Shown piece by piece: positions 42,591-51,015 of a stretch of 64,000 bases of DNA (the stretch's first letter is position 1; each line of letters starts with the position of its first letter). The notes under the pieces were generated by a model. The model had not been told where the DNA came from, searched no databases, and saw only the letters and a program-made list of their open reading frames with translations. The translations under genes and the position numbers were made by a program. The stretch comes from Lachnospiraceae bacterium (lineage in GTDB: Bacteria > Bacillota > Clostridia > Lachnospirales > Lachnospiraceae): NCBI GenBank assembly GCA_022510725.1, contig JAFLSW010000005.1, positions 1 through 64,000 of the forward strand, written 5' to 3'.

Positions 42591-43887
42591 AAGCATCCTC
42601 CAATTCTTTCAGTACGGTGTTTGTAGAATCATCAAATTTTTCGGGGTATAATTCCACCTTATATTCCAGGACATAACCTTCTTTAATAAGAATATAAGAA
42701 AATATCAGGACCCTGTGCAATGTCAGGTCATCGGTGTAATCCATATCGCATTCGATTATGGTATATAATGCGGCATCAAAATCAGTAAGAGGGATCGTTT
42801 CACCTGTGATTACATGATGCGCTTTCTCATATCCATTGTAGAAGTCTTGCTTGGACCGGATCTCTCTGGGAATTTCCGTATTGAAGCCCTGCATTCCCAC
42901 AATACTGATGGTGGCAGTCACGTCAACGCCATGGAGAGAAGAAGTTACATAATCGTCACTATCAAACCAGACATCATATCCCATAGGGACCATAACAGGG
43001 CAGTCCGCTTCACCGTTATAATATGCCAGAGTACCTAAGCCTAAATATTGATAGCCATCTATCCCAGCCAGCACATTGTGGCCTTCACGGGGTACATACT
43101 CATCCTGCGTCTGTTCAAAGGATGCTTCCTGTTCGGCGTAATAACTACCGGTGGAACGGATGGGATCCAAGTCGATGCCATAGCATTTTTCCATATCGTC
43201 TATGATCAGGTCGGTTTCCTCATCTGTGGACCATTCTGACATTTCCAGACTCCATATGACGGCTACAGAATCGCTTTGTAATTCCAGATAAAAGATTTTC
43301 CTGCATTGGGAGATACTACCTTGTGAATCGGGATTTTCTGCCGTGGCGATCACATATCTGTCGTCGCCGTTTTCCATCACATTACCGATATGGACATTTT
43401 CATATATTCTTGTTTCAAATTCGGTATCCATTTCCCAACCATATTCCATGTCCAGGTCGATATGATAATCCAGACAGGCATACAGTTCGTCTATGTCCTC
43501 CACATTGTAAACCGCAGCATCATAGGAAAGCCCATGCTCATCATATAAACAGAAACCTTCTTCATAAACTTCAGTGCCTACAGGCGCATATGCATAGGTT
43601 GTATAGCCGGTAACAATGTCTGTGATCTCTATCCTTTCCACATGCTCCAAAGCGGCCAGTTCTTCTTCGGAAAGCTTTCTTGGGGACTTGTCCTGGTCCG
43701 GATCGGAAGTCTCTTCCTTTCTGGTCTTTACATCATCTTTGTCTGCCGGTGCTTTTGTTTCTATTTCCGGTTCCGGCTCTACATTCCTATTCTCCTGCTT
43801 TCCGCAGCCGGTCAATAATGCCATAAACAGAAAAATACAGAGCGGCAGTAAAAGCCACTCCTTTTGTTTTTTTGTGCTCTTCATCAT
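42547..43887 (-). CDS. Lipoprotein of unknown function, operon partner
   Basis: This is a 446-residue predicted lipoprotein: KKQKEWLLLPLCIFLFMALLTGC has the lipobox, with the lipidated Cys near 28. A spacer rich in Glu, Asp, Lys and Pro (about 30-75) leads to a beta-rich domain with ERIEITDIVTGYTTYAYAPVGTEVYEEGFCLYDEHGLSYDAAVYNVEDIDELYACL. No known family or catalytic motif is recognised. It precedes, and overlaps by 44 bases, another lipoprotein gene with the same layout, so they probably work at the same place in the envelope. ATG at 43887 follows GAAGGAG; 43884 is equally possible. Confidence 0.75.
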   Translation of the reverse strand: MMKSTKKQKEWLLLPLCIFLFMALLTGCGKQENRNVEPEPEIETKAPADKDDVKTRKEETSDPDQDKSPRKLSEEELAALEHVERIEITDIVTGYTTYAYAPVGTEVYEEGFCLYDEHGLSYDAAVYNVEDIDELYACLDYHIDLDMEYGWEMDTEFETRIYENVHIGNVMENGDDRYVIATAENPDSQGSISQCRKIFYLELQSDSVAVIWSLEMSEWSTDEETDLIIDDMEKCYGIDLDPIRSTGSYYAEQEASFEQTQDEYVPREGHNVLAGIDGYQYLGLGTLAYYNGEADCPVMVPMGYDVWFDSDDYVTSSLHGVDVTATISIVGMQGFNTEIPREIRSKQDFYNGYEKAHHVITGETIPLTDFDAALYTIIECDMDYTDDLTLHRVLIFSYILIKEGYVLEYKVELYPEKFDDSTNTVLKELEDAYGFDLSDYYYKRKK

Positions 43888-43939
43888 GTTTCTCCTTCAT
43901 TGCATATGAGATAAAATAAAATTTTGCTGATGTATTTTG

Positions 43940-45049
43940 TCAGGCAACAACCCGGTTTTTTCCTTCCTTTTTGCCTTTGTACAGATTATCGTCTGCCGAA
44001 GCGATCAGCTTTGTCATGGCAAGGCCGGGGCTGTACTCCGCTACGCCAAAGGTCATGGTAATGTGGATGGTGGTATCCTCCGCCCTGGTCAGGGTCTGGG
44101 AAATGGAACTGCGGATCTCTTCTGCAATGGGAAGGGCGTCCACCTTGTTTTCCGGCACCAGGATGAGGATTTCCTCTCCGCCCCAGCGGCATACGCTGGC
44201 GCCTTCCGGCACATGGGAACAGATGGTGTCTGCAACCGTAGTCAGCACCACATCTCCTACATTATGACCATAGGTATCATTTATCTTTTTAAAATCGTCG
44301 ATATCACCAATGATAATGGAAAAGGGCACTCCCTTTTTCCTGGAAAGCTCTACGGCTTCTGTCAGACATTTGTCCATACTGCGCCGATTTAACAGACCGG
44401 TCAAAGGGTCCTTGCTGGAAAGAGCCTCCAGCTGGCGGTTCTGCCGTTCCAATTGCAGCTCGTTGCGCCGGATCTCAATAATGAACAGGACGGAGAAAAA
44501 GATCAGCATGACAAATGCCACCAGGGCATTAAAAGTATAAGATATTGTCAGATTCTGGTCAAAAACGCGTTCTGTATAAATAGGAGTGGTATTGTTGGAT
44601 ATGATCCTTGCTGCGATAAATACCACTAAAATGACAAAGGTGTAATAGAAAGGTTTCCTGATGCTGCGGTTAAATTCCGGAAGGGCATATGCCAGATAAA
44701 AGGCCACTGGTATCAGTGCCAGGGTATAGATCATAAAACCCCAATCCCAGCCGGCTAAAAGGGAGGCCATAACGGAATGGAGCTGAATTTCCACATAGCA
44801 GCAAAGAAAAACGGCATAAAATTTCTTTCTTGGGACCAGAAATGTTCCAAGAAAGAAATAAAAAAGAACCACAAAAAAATTATAAATATATAAAATGGTA
44901 TAGTTAAGCAATAAAAATCTGGCGGTAATAACGACATGGATCAAGGAGATAGAGTAACAGATAAATCTGTACTTGCCTTCTTCTTTTAATTCTTCCACGC
45001 CAGTTAAAATATTCGCCAGATTGTGCAGCTGATTCATTAAATACTTCAT
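43940..45049 (-). CDS. Membrane diguanylate cyclase (GGDEF)
   Basis: The protein has about 369 residues: six hydrophobic segments (about 20-190) and a C-terminal GGDEF domain (about 205-369). DPLTGLLNRRSMDKCLTEA is the standard start of the catalytic domain, IIGDIDDFKKINDTYGHNVGDVVL follows, and the active-site loop reads RWGGEEILIL, a working GGEEF-type variant. It should make cyclic di-GMP in answer to a membrane-sensed signal. No RxxD inhibitory site is seen before the loop. The start at 45049 is preferred over the TTG at 45058. YjfB lies just upstream in the same direction, linking it to motility control. Confidence 0.9.
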   Translation of the reverse strand: MKYLMNQLHNLANILTGVEELKEEGKYRFICYSISLIHVVITARFLLLNYTILYIYNFFVVLFYFFLGTFLVPRKKFYAVFLCCYVEIQLHSVMASLLAGWDWGFMIYTLALIPVAFYLAYALPEFNRSIRKPFYYTFVILVVFIAARIISNNTTPIYTERVFDQNLTISYTFNALVAFVMLIFFSVLFIIEIRRNELQLERQNRQLEALSSKDPLTGLLNRRSMDKCLTEAVELSRKKGVPFSIIIGDIDDFKKINDTYGHNVGDVVLTTVADTICSHVPEGASVCRWGGEEILILVPENKVDALPIAEEIRSSISQTLTRAEDTTIHITMTFGVAEYSPGLAMTKLIASADDNLYKGKKEGKNRVVA

Positions 45050-45093
45050 AAGTCCCAAAAACCTCTTGACTGTCTAAACACGAAAAATACTTA

Positions 45094-45282
45094 CTAGATG
45101 TACAGGTCAATATTGGAACCAATATTGGGATTAACAGACAATTCCATAGAATGGTTCATCATGCGGATGAGGCTGTCACCAAAATCGGAATTGTTTTCCA
45201 ACGCCTTATCCAAAACAGCGATGCTGACCTCATTTCTTAAATTTACATTGGCTAAAGCCATAGACAAACCCGGGATATCCAT
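45094..45282 (-). CDS. YjfB family putative motility protein
   Basis: The 62-residue protein begins MDIPGLSMALANVNLRNEVSIAVLDKALE, the conserved start of the YjfB motility family (Pfam YjfB_motility), and ends SMELSVNPNIGSNIDLYI, which also fits. In Bacillus subtilis the family member belongs to the SigD regulon; the biochemical role is unknown. GGAGG stands eight bases before the ATG. The visible promoter here looks SigA-like (see 45340-45367), and I found no SigD boxes. It is followed 45 bases later by the diguanylate cyclase gene. Confidence 0.88.
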   Translation of the reverse strand: MDIPGLSMALANVNLRNEVSIAVLDKALENNSDFGDSLIRMMNHSMELSVNPNIGSNIDLYI

Positions 45283-45339
45283 TGTTCATGCCTCCTTTTC
45301 GAACTCGTACTAAAGTACCATGTTCAAATATCTTATCTT

Positions 45340-45367
45340 ATTTTAACACATTTCCACAAAAATTCAA
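45340..45367 (-). promoter_or_regulatory. Probable SigA promoter of yjfB and the diguanylate cyclase
   Basis: On the minus strand TTGAAT (45362-45367) and TAAAAT (45340-45345) are 16 bases apart. This would give a leader of about 50 bases before yjfB. Confidence 0.5.
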
Positions 45368-45375
45368 CTGCTTTC

Positions 45376-45404
45376 TTGCCAAAAGCCATAAAAATAGATA
45401 TAAT
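45376..45404 (+). promoter_or_regulatory. Promoter of the degenerate GGDEF gene
   Basis: TTGCCA (45376-45381) and a perfect TATAAT (45399-45404) are separated by 17 bases. The leader of about 45 bases ends with GAGAGG and the ATG at 45456. It stands nearly back to back with the yjfB promoter. Confidence 0.7.
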
Positions 45405-45455
45405 ATTTTCAAGCGTTGGCTTTACCGCCAAATGGGGGAAAAGAGAGGTATTTTT

Positions 45456-46376
45456 ATGGCATTCGGACTTGTACCTTTGGAAAAAAGATTAAAGGACAAC
45501 ATTCGCAATTACAGCCTGGATCAGATATTTGATATCGGACAGTTGTCTGAACTCTTAGAAAACATGCACGGGTTTTCCGGCATCAGTATCCTGATCGTGG
45601 ACAGACATGGAGAAAAAGCTGCAAGCGCGGGTAATTTTGTAGGCTTCAAACCGGATACGGCAGGTGCCCCGGGCAAAAAAGTGCAGGTGGAGGGCAGGAC
45701 CATTGCCCATGTATATACCAAGGAAGAAGAGATGGCCGACAAGGCCAAGGAAGCCATGGTAGACGGTCTTGTGGCTTTGCTGACCGGCCTGGGACAAAAG
45801 TCTTATGAAGCTTTGGAGCTTTCCATTTATGCAGACGATCTGGAGCAGCGCCTTGAAAAAGAGCAGTTCCAGGTAAAACACGGAGAAAAGACGGATGCTT
45901 TGACAGGCGTATTGAACAGCACACATTTTGATGATAAGATGCAGGTGGTTGACCGGTCCCAGGTGGTTCCGGTGGCCTTGATCTGTGCCAATATCAATGA
46001 TTGGAAATATGTCAATGACCATTATGGAGATGAGGAAAGTGACAGATTGATCCAAGTAGTAGCATCTATCCTGCAGGAAGAGGCAAAACCGGAATACATT
46101 ATCGGCAGGTGCGGCGGCGATTTCTTCCATATCCTGATTTCCATGGCGGAGGATGAGGAAGCAAGGGATTATTGCGACAGAGTGCAGAAACGGTGTCTGG
46201 AATTTGAAGACGATCATCTGGCGCCCAGCGTGGCATGCGGCTATGTGCTCAAATACAATGTGGAACAGGAATTGTCCCAGCTTGTATCCGATGCGGAATA
46301 TGAAATGTTCAACAATAAGTTTGAGATCAAAAATGCACCGGGTTACAGAGAACGGCTTACCAAAGGGGAATCATGA
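45456..46376 (+). CDS. Degenerate GGDEF-domain protein with N-terminal sensory domain
   Basis: The 306-residue protein has no membrane helix. Residues about 15-130 form a ligand domain with LEKRLKDNIRNYSLDQIFDIGQLSELLENMHGFSGISILIVDRHGE, similar to PocR-type sensory domains. Residues about 145-300 are GGDEF-like (ALTGVLNSTHFDDK, ICANINDWKYVNDHYGDEESDRLI), but the active loop reads RCGGDFF at 218-224: the glutamate needed for metal binding and catalysis is Phe. It probably binds nucleotide or partners without making c-di-GMP. The real start is the ATG at 45456 with GAGAGG; an open extension to 45282 crosses the promoter. Its stop overlaps the next gene by four bases. Confidence 0.85.
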   Translation: MAFGLVPLEKRLKDNIRNYSLDQIFDIGQLSELLENMHGFSGISILIVDRHGEKAASAGNFVGFKPDTAGAPGKKVQVEGRTIAHVYTKEEEMADKAKEAMVDGLVALLTGLGQKSYEALELSIYADDLEQRLEKEQFQVKHGEKTDALTGVLNSTHFDDKMQVVDRSQVVPVALICANINDWKYVNDHYGDEESDRLIQVVASILQEEAKPEYIIGRCGGDFFHILISMAEDEEARDYCDRVQKRCLEFEDDHLAPSVACGYVLKYNVEQELSQLVSDAEYEMFNNKFEIKNAPGYRERLTKGES

Positions 46377-47155
46377 AAGCAGTATTTTTTGATATAGACG
46401 GAACGCTTTATCAAGCAGGAAAACCAATAGAGTCTTCTACGGCAGAAGCCCTTGCTCTCTTGAGAGAACGAGGGCATCTTGTATTTATCTGTACGGGAAG
46501 AAGCAAGATCATGATACCAAAAGAGGTCACAGATCTTGGATTTGACGGTGCGGTGGCGGCCTGTGGTACATATGGCTCTTACCGCGGGGAGGAGCTTTTT
46601 TCTTATTCCTTAAAAGAGAAAGAACTAAAACAGATGATCTCCTTGTTTCGGGAATACAATGCCATGTATATTCTGGAGGGAAGTGAATACATTTATTATG
46701 ATGAGGAAACGGTAGGTGAACCGGAAGAGGACTGGTATATCCAATATATAAAGGACACCATTCCTCATCGTTTTGTATCCGTCCAAAAGGCGGAAAGGAT
46801 AGATGCCCAAAAGGCCAGCATCCATGCCAGAAACATGGACCCGGAGGAATTGTACAAGAAGCTTCGGGGTGATTATGAGGTATTGGAGCATGTCTTCGGC
46901 GTGGCAGAGTTTCTTCCCAAAGGACATTCCAAAGCAAATGGAATAGAGCGGATATTACAGCATCTTGGCATGCAGAGGGAGGATGCTGTGGCAGTAGGAG
47001 ACAGCATCAACGATGTGGATATGTTAAAGTATGCAGGAACGGGGATCTGCATGGGAAACGGAAGCGAGCCAGCCAAAGCCTGTGCGGATTATATTACGCT
47101 GCCCATAGAAGAGGGCGGCATATTTCATGCCATGAAGCATTTGGGGCTGATTTAA
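46373..47155 (+). CDS. Cof-type HAD-IIB phosphatase
   Basis: The 260-residue enzyme carries FFDIDGTLYQAG near residue 4 (motif I), FICTGRSK near 38 (motif II), a C2 cap (about 85-180), the Lys in GHSKANGIERIL (motif III), and AVGDSINDVDMLKYAGTGICMGNG (motif IV). It overlaps the degenerate GGDEF gene in an ATGA arrangement, so they are translated together; a functional link is not obvious. A long inverted repeat begins right after its stop. Substrate unknown; relatives act on sugar phosphates and flavin or pyridoxal phosphates. Confidence 0.9.
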   Translation: MKAVFFDIDGTLYQAGKPIESSTAEALALLRERGHLVFICTGRSKIMIPKEVTDLGFDGAVAACGTYGSYRGEELFSYSLKEKELKQMISLFREYNAMYILEGSEYIYYDEETVGEPEEDWYIQYIKDTIPHRFVSVQKAERIDAQKASIHARNMDPEELYKKLRGDYEVLEHVFGVAEFLPKGHSKANGIERILQHLGMQREDAVAVGDSINDVDMLKYAGTGICMGNGSEPAKACADYITLPIEEGGIFHAMKHLGLI

Positions 47156-47162
47156 GATGAAG

Positions 47163-47595
47163 TTCTGCAAAGATATTATGTCTTGTATATGTGTTTTTGT
47201 TCGACTGCTGAGAGTGCCTTCGGGATTTGGCGAAGCACCTTTCCCAATCGCTTTTTGCTGTCCCTTAATGTGAAACTCACGATCAAGGCAGTATTTCAGC
47301 GAAGAACCTTTTAAGCGGTTTCGTGGAAAATCAATCAGCACATGCAGGAGGCTTGCAGCCCATTTTAATATTGTTTGAACGAAGTGAGTTTATTAAAATG
47401 GGCTGCTGCATAAGCTTCTGGAATGTGCTGATTAGATTTTCCCGAAAGCCTTATCGGTTCAAGATGAAATACTGCCTCTGATCGCTCAGACACACATTGG
47501 GACAGCAGCAATTGAAAAGGTGCTTCTGCCAAATCCAACGAAGCCATTCAAAAGCCAGTCAAACAAAAACACATATAAGACAAAACTTCTGCAAA
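47163..47595. mobile_element. Large imperfect inverted repeat with 9-bp flanking direct repeats (MITE-like)
   Basis: Two arms of about 195 bases, 47172-47370 and 47391-47586, are imperfect reverse complements of each other around a 20-base loop. The innermost 12 bases, cccattttaata and tattaaaatggg, pair perfectly; by eye about three quarters of the arms match, with several small gaps. The whole is bounded by the direct repeat ttctgcaaa (47163-47171 and 47587-47595), which looks like a target-site duplication. No protein-coding frame longer than about 60 residues fits inside, and no transposase is present. Transcribed, it would fold into one giant hairpin. It lies between a HAD gene and groES. 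Calling it mobile is inference. Confidence 0.65.
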
Positions 47596-47741
47596 CAGTC
47601 CTCTTAACAGTAACCTAAAGGCTAATTCTAAAATAAGTATAAAATGTGCCTGAAATGGGGTTTAATGAGAAAACGAGAGGAAAAAAGAGATAAGTAGGTA
47701 AAAACGGGAGATAATATATAGATAAATCCATGCGGATTGGT

Positions 47742-47770
47742 TTGCAAGACAATAGGTTACTGACTAATAT
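47742..47770 (+). promoter_or_regulatory. groESL promoter
   Basis: TTGCAA (47742-47747), 17 bases, then TAATAT (47765-47770). The CIRCE operator starts 12 bases after the -10, the usual geometry for HrcA-controlled heat-shock promoters. Between 47596 and 47741 I see nothing but A/T-rich spacer. Confidence 0.7.
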
Positions 47771-47782
47771 AGGTATTGTTGG

Positions 47783-47809
47783 TTAGCACTCAAATGCAAA
47801 GAGTGCTAA
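47783..47809 (+). promoter_or_regulatory. CIRCE operator (HrcA binding site)
   Basis: TTAGCACTC, nine bases, GAGTGCTAA: a perfect match to the CIRCE consensus. HrcA represses groESL here until heat or misfolded protein titrates GroEL. Confidence 0.97.
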
Positions 47810-47853
47810 CAAGGATAAAAATAATTGAATTTTCATAGAAGGAGGCTTTTATC

Positions 47854-48126
47854 ATGAATTTAGCACCACTTGGCGACAGAGTTGTATTAAAACCCCTTGC
47901 CGCAGAGGAAACTACCAAATCCGGCATTGTACTGCCCGGCTCCGAGAAAGAAAAACCCCAGCAGGCTGAAGTTGTTGCGGTAGGACCCGGAACGGAAGAA
48001 GTAAAAATGGAAGTAAAAGAAGGGGATAAAGTCATTTATTCCAAGTATGCGGGAACAGAGATCAAAGATGAGGATGAAACCATTATCATTGTCAGCCAGA
48101 AAGATATTCTTGCTGTGATCAAATAA
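47854..48126 (+). CDS. groES: Co-chaperonin GroES
   Basis: The 90-residue co-chaperonin caps the GroEL ring. MNLAPLGDRVVLKPLAAEETTKSGIVLP is the standard start with the mobile loop, and VGPGTEEVKMEVKEGDKVIYSKYAGTEIK the core; it ends EDILAVIK-like (QKDILAVIK). GAAGGAGG precedes the ATG. It is transcribed from the CIRCE promoter with groEL 70 bases downstream. Confidence 0.98.
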   Translation: MNLAPLGDRVVLKPLAAEETTKSGIVLPGSEKEKPQQAEVVAVGPGTEEVKMEVKEGDKVIYSKYAGTEIKDEDETIIIVSQKDILAVIK

Positions 48127-48172
48127 CATGACCGACTATGATCACAAAGATCATGAATCCGAATCATCATAA

Positions 48173-49819
<1,647 letters not shown>

Positions 49820-49834
49820 TATAAGTTTATGATC

Positions 49835-49865
49835 AGTCCTTCGCCGTAAGGCGGAGGACTTTTTA
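49835..49865 (+). terminator. Rho-independent terminator of groESL
   Basis: AGTCCTTCGCC pairs with GGCGGAGGACT around GTAA, followed by five T. One G-T pair is the only imperfection. Confidence 0.93.
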
Positions 49866-49935
49866 TGTGTTGGTTCTTGTCAGATACGGATTTTTGTGCT
49901 ACCAGGGCAACGATATCAAAAAACTGACGATATAT

Positions 49936-49973
49936 AAAGTATATGATGCATGAAAAATGTTGTCATATACTTT
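49936..49973. repeat. Perfect 11-bp inverted repeat upstream of the sortase operon
   Basis: AAAGTATATGA (49936-49946) and TCATATACTTT (49963-49973) are exact reverse complements with a 16-base loop. There is no good T-run after it, so it is more likely a protein-binding site or leader structure than a terminator. The other spacer sequence between 49866 and 50053 shows nothing else I can name. Confidence 0.7.
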
Positions 49974-50031
49974 GCTTTTATGTGTCAAAAATTGGCAAAT
50001 ATGAAAATTCACTGAAAATGAAGAGATTTCC

Positions 50032-50083
50032 AATAAATTTTATGAAAAATTTATTTACAAGACTTGCCTAAATGTGATATTAT
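50032..50083 (+). promoter_or_regulatory. Promoter and overlapping palindrome of the sortase-adhesin operon
   Basis: TTTACA (50054-50059) and TATTAT (50078-50083) are 18 bases apart. A palindrome with 9-bp arms, AATAAATTT/AAATTTATT (50032-50055), touches the -35 box and could be an operator. A small hairpin with T5 (atggg/cccat, about 50101-50122) follows in the leader. Confidence 0.5.
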
Positions 50084-50162
50084 GTAAATCAAGATTAAGC
50101 ATGGGAAATTATGCCCATTTTTATGAATGAAGTACAGCTAAAATATCAGCGGACAGAATAAA

Positions 50163-50966
50163 ATGGAAACGGAAAAAAAGGGCAAAAAAGAGAGAAATAC
50201 AGATCGGATGCTGTTAGTCATGGGAGTCGGCTTCCTCGTTCTTTTCCTTGTGGCGGGAGGGTTTCTGCTGCGTTACTACATCGCTTACCGCGAACAGCTG
50301 GAAGCGGATCAGGAGGTTGCCAATGTGCGGCTCCGGTTATCCGGTAGTGACTATGATGATTTAAAGGTTGGCACATGGGAGCCTATGGGACCGGAGGAAG
50401 CGGCAAGAAGTGCCCAGGAGCTTAGAAGGCTCAACCCGGATTATGTATTGTTTCTGACGATACCGGGTACGCCGATCTATTATCCGGTGGTCCATCGGGA
50501 TAATTCCTATTATCTGCATCATAACTTTATGCAGGAAACCAATTCCCATGGAGCGATCTTTTTGGACGAAAATTGTGAGCCGGAAGATGATGTGTTATTG
50601 ATCCACGGTCACCATATGCGGGACGGCACCATGTTTGCAGAGTTAAGGCAGTTTCGGAATAAAGAGTTCAGAGAAGCGGTCCCCTATATTTATCTGGATT
50701 TTGGCGAAGGCGATATGCCCTATGAGGTATTTGCCGTGGCATTGGTGGATCTGACCGGGGAGTCCTATTTCCACTATGAAGAAGTGCCGGATACCAAAGA
50801 AGAGCGTGAGGAATATTTAAAAGGCTTTAAACGCTCGTCGGTATGGTTTTCAGGAACCATAGACGGAGAGCGGTTAGCGGGAACAAACCAACTGGTGTTT
50901 TTGTCAACCTGCGAATACGGAACAGATAACCAAAGATTAATCCTGGCGGCAGTTGCCGTTGAATAA
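50163..50966 (+). CDS. srtB: Class B sortase
   Basis: The 267-residue transpeptidase has one N-terminal membrane helix (about 17-40) and an outside catalytic domain. The catalytic His is in LIHGHHMRDGTMFAEL near 143, the catalytic Cys in FLSTCEYGTDNQRLIL near 251, with the Arg in the same segment. YVLFLTIPGTPIYYPVVHRDNSYYLHHNF is typical of class B. It cuts a sorting signal and joins the protein to the wall or to another pilin. The giant adhesin gene begins 50 bases downstream and is its likely substrate. The symbol is by class, not a proven ortholog. Confidence 0.93.
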   Translation: METEKKGKKERNTDRMLLVMGVGFLVLFLVAGGFLLRYYIAYREQLEADQEVANVRLRLSGSDYDDLKVGTWEPMGPEEAARSAQELRRLNPDYVLFLTIPGTPIYYPVVHRDNSYYLHHNFMQETNSHGAIFLDENCEPEDDVLLIHGHHMRDGTMFAELRQFRNKEFREAVPYIYLDFGEGDMPYEVFAVALVDLTGESYFHYEEVPDTKEEREEYLKGFKRSSVWFSGTIDGERLAGTNQLVFLSTCEYGTDNQRLILAAVAVE

Positions 50967-51015
50967 ACAGCAGATATAGAATCATATGAGGGAAAGAGCA
51001 AAAGGAGAGGGTATT

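Noticed and set aside
45290-45400. SigD promoter for yjfB
   Set aside because: Expected from Bacillus, but no CCGATA box was found; a SigA-like pair fits better.
47024-47547. Short minus-strand frames in the large inverted repeat
   Set aside because: They follow the two arms of the palindrome and lack ribosome sites; treated as part of the repeat, not as genes.
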